Shown: positions 26,032-35,719 of the stretch, in pieces
Numbering within the stretch: position 1 is the stretch's first letter
Layout of the letters: the number at the start of each line of letters is the position of its first letter
Origin: Cristatella mucedo
Taxonomy: Eukaryota > Bryozoa > Phylactolaemata > Cristatellidae
Reading direction: 5' to 3'
NCBI GenBank assembly: GCA_009760855.2
Contig: WPIO01000159.1
Location: 185,001 to 249,000, forward strand
DNA: 64,000 nt
Made by a program: the position numbers and the translations under genes
Notes under the pieces: model-generated
What the model was told of the DNA's origin: nothing
Databases searched by the model: none
What the model saw: the letters and a program-made list of their open reading frames with translations, nothing else

Positions 26032-26565
26032 ATGATTTCTAGAAAATATTTACAAATGGACGGAACATTGAACTTTGATTCAAACAGAATAATAAACGTT
26101 GGAGAAACTGTTGATTTATTAGAAACAGTTAATAGATCATTTGCTGATAACAATTATCTAAAAAAAAGATTCTGATCAATATATAACTGGTCATTTATCT
26201 GCAAACTCAAAAAAGTATGTAAGAATATCAGATCCTGTTAATGGAAGAGATATTGCAACAGCAAAATATGTTGATACAAAAACCGGAATGTATAAACGAG
26301 ATGAAACAGTAAATGGAGATATAAGTGCTGAAAGACTAATAATGAATAGAAGAGAAGCAACTTTTACTAACTATTCTCGAACTAATATAATTGCAAATAA
26401 GTACATGCATCATTTCTATTTGAAATGTGAAAGCGTACCATTTGTTAGAACATTTATTAATAATGTTGGTTTTATTGGATATTGGGGTAATTTAACTGTA
26501 AACAGTTTGAATAATATAGGTGCACCAACACAAGCATTTTCTTCTTCTATTAATGGTCAACAAAT
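26032..26565 (+). pseudogene. Phage tail-fibre-like protein, copy 4, cut by LINE-A
   Basis: The repeat LNFDSNRIINVGETVD and a second, diverged unit VRISDPVNGRDIATAKYVDT are visible. One frameshift lies in an A-run near 26163. The frame continues into a unique region (MHHFYLKCESVPFVRTF) and is cut at the (AATAAT) tail of LINE-A at about 26566. The sequence that resumes at 28,585 may be its other half. Confidence 0.6.
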
Positions 26566-28585
26566 TTTAATAATAATAATGTACTTGATAAAGCGCCCTC
26601 AGAGTACTTAATCTCTTTCTAGGCGCTTTACATTTGCTGCAAAGGGAAATGCAATTGAATGGTGAGTAAAATCATGCTTGAAAAACAAACAAAATGAATA
26701 ACATGGTTAGGGATGACATGCACAGGGTCAGCATGCAAATGTCGTTAGTAGCAGCATGCACAGTGTCAGCACGCACAAGCACATCAAGGACGAATCACAG
26801 GGACCCACTAAATGCTGTCCTAAATAGGTGTGTTTTTAAGTTCCTTTTAAATGTGGTCGGGTCAGGGGATTTTCTGACGCAGGTCGGGAGGGAGTTCCAG
26901 GCATTGGAAGCATACGAACTAAATGCACGGTCTCCAAAGGATTTAAGGTTTCTACGAGGTATTTGTAGACTGTTGGATTCCGGAAAGCAGGTGGTACGAT
27001 GCTTGGCCTGATGGGGAAGTATGTCGGAGAGATAGGCTGAAGCCATAGAATGAAGGAACCTAAAAGTGAGCGACAAAACCTTGAAGTCAATCCGTTGCTT
27101 GACTGGTAGCCAGTGCAGGTCGGCGAGAAGTGGAGTAATGTGGCAACTGCGACGCTCACGATAGACAAGCCTAGCTGCAGAGTTTTGCACCAGCTGCGAT
27201 CGCCTGATCGCACATGCTGGTAGGCCAGTAAGCAGTGAGTTGCAGAAGTCGAGACGAGATGTCACGAATGCATGGACCAACTTAGACGTGGTATCCTTAT
27301 CTAAACAAGACCGAATTTTAGCAATGTTGTGAAGCTGAAAATAGGCTGATTTGACTGTGGAGCTGATATGGTCGTCTAACGAGAGGTCGCTTTGGAATAT
27401 GGCACATAGATTTCGAGCTGATTCGACAGAAGATATGCTGGCAGAGCCAATTTTGAGAGACAGCCTTTCCAATCTCTGAATCACGCTGGGTTTGCCCATA
27501 ACTAGTAAGTTAGTTTTGTCATCGTTTAGTTTTAGAAAATTTGCTGCCATCCATGTGCGGATGTCATCAATGCATACAGCAAGTGAGTTGAGAGAATTTG
27601 AGGTGCTCGAAGGCTGGGAGGGATCAAAGCAAAGGTACAACTGAGTGTCATCCGCATAGGAGTGAAAGCCTAGATTGTGCTTGGCAATCACATCAGCAAG
27701 AGGCAGAGTATAAACCGTGAAAAGAACCGGACCTAGCACGAAGCCCTGAGGTACTCCATATTTCAGAGGTACTTCAGATGATCTTTGTCCATTCACGTCA
27801 ATACTCTGGAGTCTCCCACTAAGATAGGACCTGAACCACTGCAGAGCAGTGCCAGTGATGCCCAGGCGAGATGAGAGGCGCTCTAGAAGAACTTTGTGAT
27901 CGATGGTGTCAAAACCTGCCGAAAGATCGAGCAAAACAAGCAGAGACACTCTACCCATGTCTGCATTCCTAAGTAGGTCGTTGTATACCCTAAGCAATGC
28001 TGACTCTGTGGAGTGATTAGCTCTAAAGCCAGACTGGAACTTACTAGCAAGGTGTGAGGTTTCGATATATGAGTTCAGCTCGACTGCCACGACCCGTTCC
28101 AGTGTCTTTGATAGGAATGGTAGAAGGGAGACTGGACGGTAGATGCTTAAGTTCTCTTGGTCAAGTGTCGCTTTCTTGAGAAGTGGCCTGACTACAGCTT
28201 TTTTGAAAGGTGCTGGGACATGACCTGAGGCTAATGACATATTAATGATGTTAGTTATGCATGGCAGCAGCAGATCAGTGCAACGTTGGAGCAGGACAGT
28301 GGGAATAGGGTCCAGAGGACTTCTTGTCTTCTTTGATTGAGATACGAACTTTCGGACTAGATCACTAGTGACCTGCTTAAATGCAGACATTGAGGTGCAG
28401 CCAGGAACCGAGGAACAGCATTCTAGTGGGGAGATTGTCATCGCAGGGATGGATTCCCTGATCTTGTCTATCTTTTGCACAAAGAATCGAGAGAAGCGAT
28501 CGGCTAGATCATCACAAGGATCATCAGGTAAGGAGCTAATCTGGGAACGGTTGAGGAGATAGTTTATTGTCGACATAAGCATTTA
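26566..28585 (-). mobile_element. LINE-A insertion with intact RT frame
   Basis: The longest LINE-A copy: (ATT)n tail at 26566-26580, hairpin, 3' UTR to about 26790, then an open RT frame to 28582. It is 5'-truncated, with no endonuclease domain. It sits between fibre-like copy 4 and the frame at 28607. Confidence 0.95.
26795..28582 (-). CDS. CR1/L2-type non-LTR reverse transcriptase (5'-truncated)
   Basis: 595 open codons. RT blocks in order: NLSIYRPVSLLPFLSKTLER; FQSGFRANHSTESALLRVYN; motif A LDLSAGFDTIDHKVLLERL; motif B YGVPQGFVLGPVLFTVY; motif C FHSYADDTQLYLCF; then FLKLNDDKTNLLVMGKP. The C-terminal part holds the DLHWLPVKQRIDFKVLSLTF line. The catalytic YADD is kept. Motif A reads SAGFD where SAAFD is usual, and motif B reads QGFVLGP where QGSVLGP is usual; either may impair activity. 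No APE endonuclease precedes it, so the copy cannot move alone. Its open frame contrasts with the decayed viral genes on both sides. Confidence 0.93.
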   Translation of the reverse strand: MLMSTINYLLNRSQISSLPDDPCDDLADRFSRFFVQKIDKIRESIPAMTISPLECCSSVPGCTSMSAFKQVTSDLVRKFVSQSKKTRSPLDPIPTVLLQRCTDLLLPCITNIINMSLASGHVPAPFKKAVVRPLLKKATLDQENLSIYRPVSLLPFLSKTLERVVAVELNSYIETSHLASKFQSGFRANHSTESALLRVYNDLLRNADMGRVSLLVLLDLSAGFDTIDHKVLLERLSSRLGITGTALQWFRSYLSGRLQSIDVNGQRSSEVPLKYGVPQGFVLGPVLFTVYTLPLADVIAKHNLGFHSYADDTQLYLCFDPSQPSSTSNSLNSLAVCIDDIRTWMAANFLKLNDDKTNLLVMGKPSVIQRLERLSLKIGSASISSVESARNLCAIFQSDLSLDDHISSTVKSAYFQLHNIAKIRSCLDKDTTSKLVHAFVTSRLDFCNSLLTGLPACAIRRSQLVQNSAARLVYRERRSCHITPLLADLHWLPVKQRIDFKVLSLTFRFLHSMASAYLSDILPHQAKHRTTCFPESNSLQIPRRNLKSFGDRAFSSYASNAWNSLPTCVRKSPDPTTFKRNLKTHLFRTAFSGSL

Positions 28586-28606
28586 TCTAAATCATCAGAT
28601 GTTAAC

Positions 28607-29284
28607 ATGAAAAAACCAGCATACTCAAAAATACAAATAAAAATAAAAGATGTTGATAAGTCAACTGATGGAACTATTAATGACATTGACAGTGAAACTA
28701 GATATATGACGTATAATAGGACAAATATTAATAATTCTTTTTTATTAAAATATAATAATAGAACAAGAGTAAACTATAGACTTGTAGCATTAGTAATTAG
28801 TGTAAGTATAAAAAAACAATATGCCAGTAATATCATATTTTTAAAATGTAACTATAAATTTAATTCTCCAAACCTATATTCTTCTGATCTACTTAATATA
28901 AAGTACTATAATATTGAAAATAATGATATGCTAGTATTAAGTGAATCTATGTTTAATCTAACCATTTTCAATAGAGAAAGAACAAAAACAATTGCTTTCA
29001 ATCCTATTTATCCTGTTTTGAATTATGGTACTATTTCAACACCAAGCGATTTGGACTATATTGAGATTTTGTTAGTTAATGTTGTAAAGTATTCACAATC
29101 ATCATCAAAAAATCTTTCTGGTATAAAATATGATGGTTTATCAAATCAATGGTTCACACCTATTGGTTACTTTTCTTCTACAACTGATACTATAGATGAA
29201 TTGCCTCTTACAACTACAACTGATACTACAACTACAGGCCCATATGATCCTACAATGGGACATGGTCCTGAAGATCCACCTTAA
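28607..29284 (+). CDS. Unknown viral protein with Thr-rich tail, 225 codons
   Basis: An intact frame, beta-rich and Asn/Tyr-rich (YNRTNINNSFLLKYNNRTRV), ending in a threonine-rich stretch (TTTTDTTTTGPYDP) and a Gly/Pro end. It lies directly after the LINE-A edge. Coding-like wording already starts about 25 bases before this ATG, so the true N-terminus was probably lost to the LINE. It could be the distal part of fibre-like copy 4 or a separate gene. Its stop TAA overlaps the convergent gene's stop in a shared TTAA. Confidence 0.5.
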   Translation: MKKPAYSKIQIKIKDVDKSTDGTINDIDSETRYMTYNRTNINNSFLLKYNNRTRVNYRLVALVISVSIKKQYASNIIFLKCNYKFNSPNLYSSDLLNIKYYNIENNDMLVLSESMFNLTIFNRERTKTIAFNPIYPVLNYGTISTPSDLDYIEILLVNVVKYSQSSSKNLSGIKYDGLSNQWFTPIGYFSSTTDTIDELPLTTTTDTTTTGPYDPTMGHGPEDPP

Positions 29285-29669
29285 ATCTTCAAATCCATAG
29301 TCTCTTTAATCAATTCTTCAGGTATAACAAAACTCTTTCCTGCATCTATCTCTTTCTTTATTTGTTTAGTTAGTTCTATTTTTTAGAGTATGCTTCAGAT
29401 CTCATACTACTTATTTTTTCTATTTTTAATTCTTTAAGGAACTCTTCAAAGATTGAACCATCTCTAACTTTAACGAATATATTTGCTATTTCTGGTTCAG
29501 AGTGATTAATTGTAAGTGCTTTATATTCTAATACTATTTTTACAGCATCTAACAAAGTTGATCTGATGTTTTCTATTCTACCCATTAGGTAAGAACAGAT
29601 TTTAAAGTTTGAATACTGTTGTCCTTGTACTTCTTCAACACAATCTTTACTTCTCGTCTCAACATTCAT
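29281..29669 (-). pseudogene. Small unknown viral protein, one frameshift
   Basis: About 128 codons behind TTATATATAGAAA. It is helical and charged (VKIVLEYKALTINHSE; FEEFLKELKIEKISS). A frameshift lies near 29378, after which the other frame runs to a stop at 29281 (KEIDAGKSFVIPEELIKE). No family is recognised. Confidence 0.5.
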
Positions 29670-29705
29670 TTTCTATATATAATTTTTATTTTTTATTTAA
29701 AAATA

Positions 29706-30193
29706 TTAAACAACACTTGGATCAGGTTGTTCTCGTGTTGCTAGTGCTGCTGCTGCCGCTTTTTGTTTAGCACTCAAACCATCATTAATACTTGGAAGAA
29801 CTGCATAACACTCATCTTTAACAATTCCAGAGATATCAGGTTTAATTCCAGATACTCCAGATATGACTGTAGAGAGCGTTGGAAGTAGTGATGCAATCTA
29901 AGTTGTATAATCGGCAATTTCACTAGGGTCATTGAGAAGAACATCAACTTTAGATATAACTCTTACTCAAGTCCTGATAGAACTTCAGTTTGACCAGCAC
30001 TAATAATTCTTTGTGCTTCTGTGTCTGCTTCATCAAGATAGAATTTCCTAACAGAATCATCAGTCATATTAGAAACATCAGAACTGAGTTGTTGTTCATC
30101 ATATGCTGTCATTCTAGACCTAACAAGATAATCAACATAAGATTTAAGTGCTACTGCAGAAGTTGCAAGCATGGGATCAGTAACTGCTTCCAT
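29706..30193 (-). pseudogene. Small unknown viral protein, frameshift and stop
   Basis: About 162 codons behind ATTATATAAGAA. It is helical and acidic (TDDSVRKFYLDEADTEAQR). A frameshift lies near 29965, and the tail contains a stop near 29900 and an Ala-rich end (KQKAAAAALATREQPD). No family is recognised. Confidence 0.45.
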
Positions 30194-30276
30194 TTCTTAT
30201 ATAATAATAAAAAAAATTACATGCACACAGATTTAAAGTGTATCAAAATTACAAATCAAAACTCTCTTGTAGATTT

Positions 30277-30507
30277 TTAATCGCTTGTAGCTTTTCTATT
30301 ATTTAAACAAGAATCACTGTATTTCGTAAGTTCTTCATCTAATCTCTCACTTTCATTCCAAATATTAAAAATTAAAGTAATCTGTGAATCATTCAATGTT
30401 AAAATGAAATCATGAAATTTATAAGAACTGAATTTTTTGTTGTGTATATGTTTTAAAACATCTAAAGTTTCTTTGCAGCATAGAATTCCTGATATTCTTA
30501 CATCCAT
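30277..30507 (-). CDS. Small unknown viral protein A, 76 codons, intact
   Basis: Starts MDVRISGILCCKETLDVL behind TAATATATAG. It has two predicted helices. The line DSQITLIFNIWNESERLDEE resembles the neighbouring gene's SSYISILIDICDTCDKLMES in spacing. It may be a paralogue of 30568-30807; the function is unknown. Confidence 0.5.
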   Translation of the reverse strand: MDVRISGILCCKETLDVLKHIHNKKFSSYKFHDFILTLNDSQITLIFNIWNESERLDEELTKYSDSCLNNRKATSD

Positions 30508-30567
30508 CTATATATTACTTATAAAATTCATTCAATTAATTTGATCTCCTGTCTTTGTTTTTGGGGT

Positions 30568-30807
30568 TTAAGAATTTTTATTTGCTTCTATAAACATCTC
30601 ATTTATCTTACTACGACTTTCCATTAGTTTATCACATGTATCACATATATCTATAAGAATACTAATATATGAACTATCAATATCTGGAATAAGTTTATCA
30701 AGTGAATGTCTAACTATTCGCTGATCTTCTCCTTTAAGTTTTTGAAGACAGATTTTAACCGCCATTTCTCTAGATTGTTCACAACTTAAAATTCTTGATA
30801 CATCCAT
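30568..30807 (-). CDS. Small unknown viral protein B, 79 codons, intact
   Basis: Starts MDVSRILSCEQSREMAVK behind CATATATAGAAA. Like its neighbour it has an N-terminal MDV(x)RI-L and Cys, a middle helix and an isoleucine-rich C-terminal helix. It is intact among broken genes. No family is recognised. Confidence 0.5.
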   Translation of the reverse strand: MDVSRILSCEQSREMAVKICLQKLKGEDQRIVRHSLDKLIPDIDSSYISILIDICDTCDKLMESRSKINEMFIEANKNS

Positions 30808-30844
30808 TTTCTATATATGAAAATAAAATTTGATTTAATTGAAA

Positions 30845-31305
30845 TTAAAAACCTTCAGAGTCATCTACCAATCCGTCAAGGAATTCTTCATATGATTTAA
30901 CTTCATCTTCAGTAAGGTATTTTTTGCCAAATAGAAGTTCTTCTAGATCTACCTCTTCATGTGATTCACTATCCATGTAAGATGAAGCTTCAGACTCGTA
31001 AGACTCAGATTCCATTTCAGTTTCCATTTGATAATCAGGATCATCGATTGAATCTTCAGAATATTTTGATTCACTATCAGAGCTTGTAATATCAATCTCA
31101 GAAACTTGAGAATCTTCTTTGGGATCCATCCTGTAATAGAGAAAATACTTTTGTTTATATATATTTAATTTCTTCATTGACTCGTATAGTTCTACTTCTT
31201 CTTGTATATCAACTAGTTTTTATCATCTTCCTTTTTCTTTTTATCTGAAAATCTAACTCTCTTTACTGGTAATGGTTTAGTATTTTCAATCTTTCTTTTC
31301 GGCAT
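30845..31305 (-). pseudogene. Acidic Ser/Glu-rich protein with basic N-terminus
   Basis: The start at 31305 (GTATAG-ATG) overlaps the polymerase stop region. The N-terminus is basic (PLPVKRVRFSDKKKKEDD), possibly a nuclear signal. A frameshift in an A-run lies near 31217. The rest is strongly acidic with Ser/Asp/Glu and Tyr repeats (EMESESYESEASSYMDSE) and ends LVDDSEGF. About 153 codons. It is disordered by composition; the role is unknown. Confidence 0.5.
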
Positions 31306-34300
31306 CTATACTAATAATACGAGTTTTACAATACCTGGATTTGTTCCATTGCTTAATGCTTCTGTAATCTTGTAATGACCGTATGCATAACTGCAGCAAC
31401 CACAGTCTAACCAGTAACGTTTTGATTCGAATGCTGATAGTGCTCTTTTCTTAAGTTTCTTTGTAAGAATATTATGTTTACTTTGTGTCATACGATAGAA
31501 ATCTCTATCAAGTGTTTCATCAAAAGTAACAGTACTACCATTATTTATATAAATATCGTTAGCAGTAGATAGACATTGACTATATTCATTATGAGTTATC
31601 TTGGAATTCTTAATTACTTCTTTTGGAACACCTTTTGCTTTCATAATTGGTTTGGTAGAAGCAGCAGAATATAGTTTTGGTCTTAACGCAATGAATTCAT
31701 CCATCTTTGCACCGTCCATTTCATCCTTGAATTTACCAAACTCGTCCTTATGAAACCAGTCTTTAATATCAAACATCTCCTTCTCAAAGTTTTCACTTCT
31801 AATATCAACAACTAATGAATCTGTATCAGTATGTAATAAACTTAATCTATCATTAAACTTAGCTTTCAATGTGTCATAGTAAAATCTTTGCATGTGTAAT
31901 TTTGATAAATCAAGAATTGCAACACCTATAAACATTGGCTTGTTTAGAAGTGTAGTTTTCCTTGAGTGTTCGAAACCAACTAGAGTTTTATCAAAGCATC
32001 TAGTTTCTTTAAGTCTAGGATTTCTCATTAATTTATGATACAATGAATCATTCTTATCTGTTCCTGTATTTACTAACCTAACACATGTTCTGTTTTCTAC
32101 ATTCTCACATGTCTTTCCAAAGATTTGACACATAAAACCTTTATATAGATTTCTTTTGAAGCTATCACCTTTACCTTCAAATTCAATCTTTTTATCTGCA
32201 CATATATCAATGAATGGTTTTGCCCAAGTTCTTGATTGAATTTATATACTTTATGTATTTTAGTTGGTAATAAACCTTTACTAACAACAAATTAAAAGTA
32301 TCTGTAATGTATTAGATAATTAGTTGTATTAGTGAAATCACAAATCAACTTTGGTACAGTGCTTGGACCTGATGAAAACTTTTGTTGGAATCTTGAAAAC
32401 TCAGAATTATCAACAACCCTACTTTCAGGGCAAAGTAGATAATCATTATGTAAATCATGTAGTTCTTTTGGATACTCTAAATCACATAAGACTAATATTC
32501 CTGTTTTACCATCTTCAGGTAATGTCATTATTTTTTCACGTGACCAGTTACTGAAATCATCTTCAATAGGTTCTGTAATAGGCAAACACCACATCATAAC
32601 TGTTGGATATAAACTTGTAGCATCCCAATACATAATATGATTAGTACTACTAGACTTACAAAGTCTTTTACTGACTTGACAAACTCCACCTCTTATTGAT
32701 TCTTTAAACTTTTGATATAGTTGTAAGTCTCATCCTTTTTTACCTAATAGTTTAATAGTACATGGTGTGTAAAACAATGTACAAGACCATGCATAATGTG
32801 GTGCTGATAGATTGTGAGCAGGATCTAACTTAAACAATTCAATAAAACTAGTTCTGTATGCTTCATAACAATCAGCAAGAAGTGTAACGTCTGCATATAG
32901 ATAAATATCATGATAATCCCCTAAATTCTTCATGTTAAAAAGTTTAAATACATTTAGTGCGTGTTCATATTCTAAAGCACTAATACCTTTATCAAAAGTA
33001 AGTTTACTATTGAATGCTTTAATATCTGGAATCTTGATCTCATTAAATTTATCAAAAGAATCCATGTACTCGTAAGGATAAATACCTTTTCTCGATATTC
33101 TGTCATTTAGAACTTTAATATCAATATTTGTATTTAATCCTCTAAAGACATCAGTTGTAACATCAAAATTTGAATTTGCTTTCTTTAATGAAGTAACAAT
33201 ATCACTTAAACCATTATTCATAAAATTAAAAGAATCTGTAAACTCAAAATTATTAAATGACATTGAAATTTAATTCTCCATATTATGTGCAACAGGCTTA
33301 CAATTAAGATCAAATGCTGACATTCCTTTTACAATCAAATGTGAGTCATATCCTTTCAAATTGTGAATAAAGATAGAAAGTTTCCAGCTAGTTTTTCAAG
33401 TCTAACAAGCGAATTGCAAAACTTATGTGCAGCTCCTCTAAATTTACCAGTGAAATGACAATGATCCCTTGACTTTAGATTTACTTTTTCCTTAATGTCA
33501 TATTTGCCCTTACATATCCAACAAAGAGTGGAATCATTAAATTGTTTACGAATGTCAGAATCAAAAATAATAGGTGCTTCAGTGTGATCTAGTAACTTAT
33601 TTTTCAGCTCACCCGAAACATTCATTATAAATTCTAAAATCAACTCAACACAATCTTTACCTCTATTTAAAAATATACAAGGTCTTCCTCCATTTATATC
33701 ATTATCTATTAATACTTTTCCATTAATATCAAGAATAACTGCACATGAGCCACATGGAACTTGTAGCATATTTGTACATGTTTCACTACATTTACCTGTT
33801 GTTAATTTACTATTATAATAATTTGGATTTATATTATTAGATACCATACTTTCATAGCTAACATCACAAGTTTTAACATTCAAACTCTCAAAATCTGCAC
33901 AACAAACATATGGAACTTTAATTAATTTTGCATGATCACTAAAACTCAAAAGTGTAGTATTATTTGTTCTTCCTGTTTTCTTATTTTCAACAATACCTGG
34001 CATTTTTAATTTAGAATAACTAGAGTTAAGGCCTTTGCATAAAACTAAATGATTTTGAAAATCTTCCTATGAAAATAATTTATCCATACACCTATGACAA
34101 TGAAACATTGATCCACCTTTATTAGATATTCTACAGAGGCCACTAAAATTCTTTATCAATGCCGTGTGACTCTTTTCAGATTTTGTTATCAATAAAAATT
34201 AATGTGTCTTCCTGGAATCTCTAATTTGTTTGATACCATTTTTAGAGGATATACACCTGATTTATCATTATATTCATAAACATTTATACTAACATTAAAT

Positions 34301-35061
34301 AGTTTACCTAGTTTTTTAATATCAATTACTTTGAGTGGCCATTCAAGTTGAGATAATGATTCATTTAGTTCTTGATAGTTACTTCTTAATATATTAATCA
34401 AATCAATGTATCTCTCTGGATGTACATTTACAGGATTTAGGAATCTCAATACACACCCTAAAGCACAATATTTATCTTCATTCTTTATATTAATACAACA
34501 ACGCTTCTTTGCTAAACCAGTTGGTAAAGGTAAATAAAGTGATCTGGCTGTAATAATATATTCTGTAACATCAATCTCAAGACGTTTTACACCAATTAGT
34601 CTCCAGCCAGAACTAGGGTTTTTGTCAATAATTGTATCCATTGATTATTTTAAAGATTTTAATTGGTCTTTAATAACACTAGTATAATCAGATCTTTTTA
34701 ACAACTGCAACTAACTTAGAATCAGTTACAACACTATGACTATGTTGTGTGTCAGTTTGATCATGATACGAATGAACTGATATCTTTGTAATTTAAATGA
34801 AGAGAATCTAGTTGTTACTTCTTTTAATACATTATTATAACTTGGTATTATACTATTAAAGAAATCATCAATTTATATAGCAGAATAGTCTCTTCCTCTA
34901 AGAACATATCTCTCATGTCTTCCACTTGCTCCAGTAGATTCTAGTTTAAACTTATGAATCCTTGAAGCAATACTTTTACTTGGAGTTATATCATCAATAT
35001 TCATTAGTCTTCTTGACTCGGCATGAAACGAGTTTCCCTTTTGAGGACTTTTTCGATACAT
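31306..35061 (-). pseudogene. Protein-primed family B DNA polymerase, broken
   Basis: The largest viral gene, about 1,250 codons. It would replicate linear DNA from a protein primer at the terminal repeats. N-terminal part: IIDKNPSSGWRLIGVKRLEI, then INIKNEDKYC and LRFLNPVNVHPER, as in Maverick pPolB. Motifs in order: Exo I CADFESLN; Exo II HNLKGYD; Exo III YLYADVTLLADC; motif A YWDATSLYPTVMMW; motif B-like FGKTCEN; motif C LLHTDTDSLVVDI; then RPKLYSAAS. The start at 35061 lies behind TAATATAG, 40 bases inside the right terminal repeat. It has roughly eight breaks, including a stop at 34873-34875 and shifts near 34190, 34070, 33356, 32730, 32290 and 32133. Confidence 0.93.
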
Positions 35062-35100
35062 CTATATTAAGAAATTGGAATTTTGTTTAATTGAAAAAAT

Positions 35101-35243
35101 AAATAAGACAAAAAGCTTTTAATGTTGGAGGAAAAGTCAATTATTAGGACGATTTCACTTTCAAGACTTCGAAATGCGAACGATAGTGAGCATGAGGAGG
35201 ATTGAAAGGGGAAATGTCCTAATAAGTGACTTTTCTTACAACA
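35101..35243 (-). repeat. Right terminal inverted repeat
   Basis: Inverted partner of 8526-8668. It ends ...AGTGACTTTTCTTACAACA at 35243. The polymerase start codon lies only 40 bases inside it. Confidence 0.95.
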
Positions 35244-35719
35244 GCCCAATTGAGCAGCAGCCTCGGTTATGCGAGGGAGTGCAACGGGTTCACTTTATTT
35301 CTGTTGTTTCAAGATTTATCCCAGCCAAAAGACTGTCACGATTAACCGACGGCACGCTGCTAAATATTGTGCGATTGTAAGCAGAGCCCCATGCAGCCTA
35401 TTTCTTGGAATCTCGGCCATTGACTCCACCATTTGAGATGGCTCAGAGCTTTTAAGCTGAATCCCAAGGGCGAAAAACTGTCTTACTTTCTGAAATCGCT
35501 GACTTGGACTCGATTTAAACTACCTAGCTAAATTTAAACTACCAACTACTCCAAGCTCCATTTTACTGCTGCTAGGCGTAAGGTCAGTCGAGATTTAATT
35601 TCCAGCGGATGAGGTAGCACGACACAAATTAGCCATTAGACCGAATATATACTACAATAGGCCGAAGTTGCCACTTTCGACTACCCGAAAATCTGCTGAA
35701 ACTGTTCTGCAGCCCTGTA

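Larger units (their letters stand above)
8526..35243. mobile_element. Integrated Maverick/Polinton (adintovirus-like) DNA virus
   Basis: A single AT-rich block, unlike its flanks in composition, is bounded by inverted repeats and carries integrase, protein-primed polymerase B, packaging ATPase, adenain-like protease, capsid and penton genes. These define the Maverick/Polinton group, and the integrase C-terminus and PLA2 protein recall the adintoviruses. It spans 26.7 kb, about 22.9 kb without the three later LINE insertions (near 10822, 22425 and 26566). Most genes are broken by frameshifts or stops, so the copy is defunct. No clear target-site duplication is visible: the flanking bases are GGTCCA on the left and GCCCAA on the right. 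The outer boundary may be off by a few bases. Confidence 0.93.
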
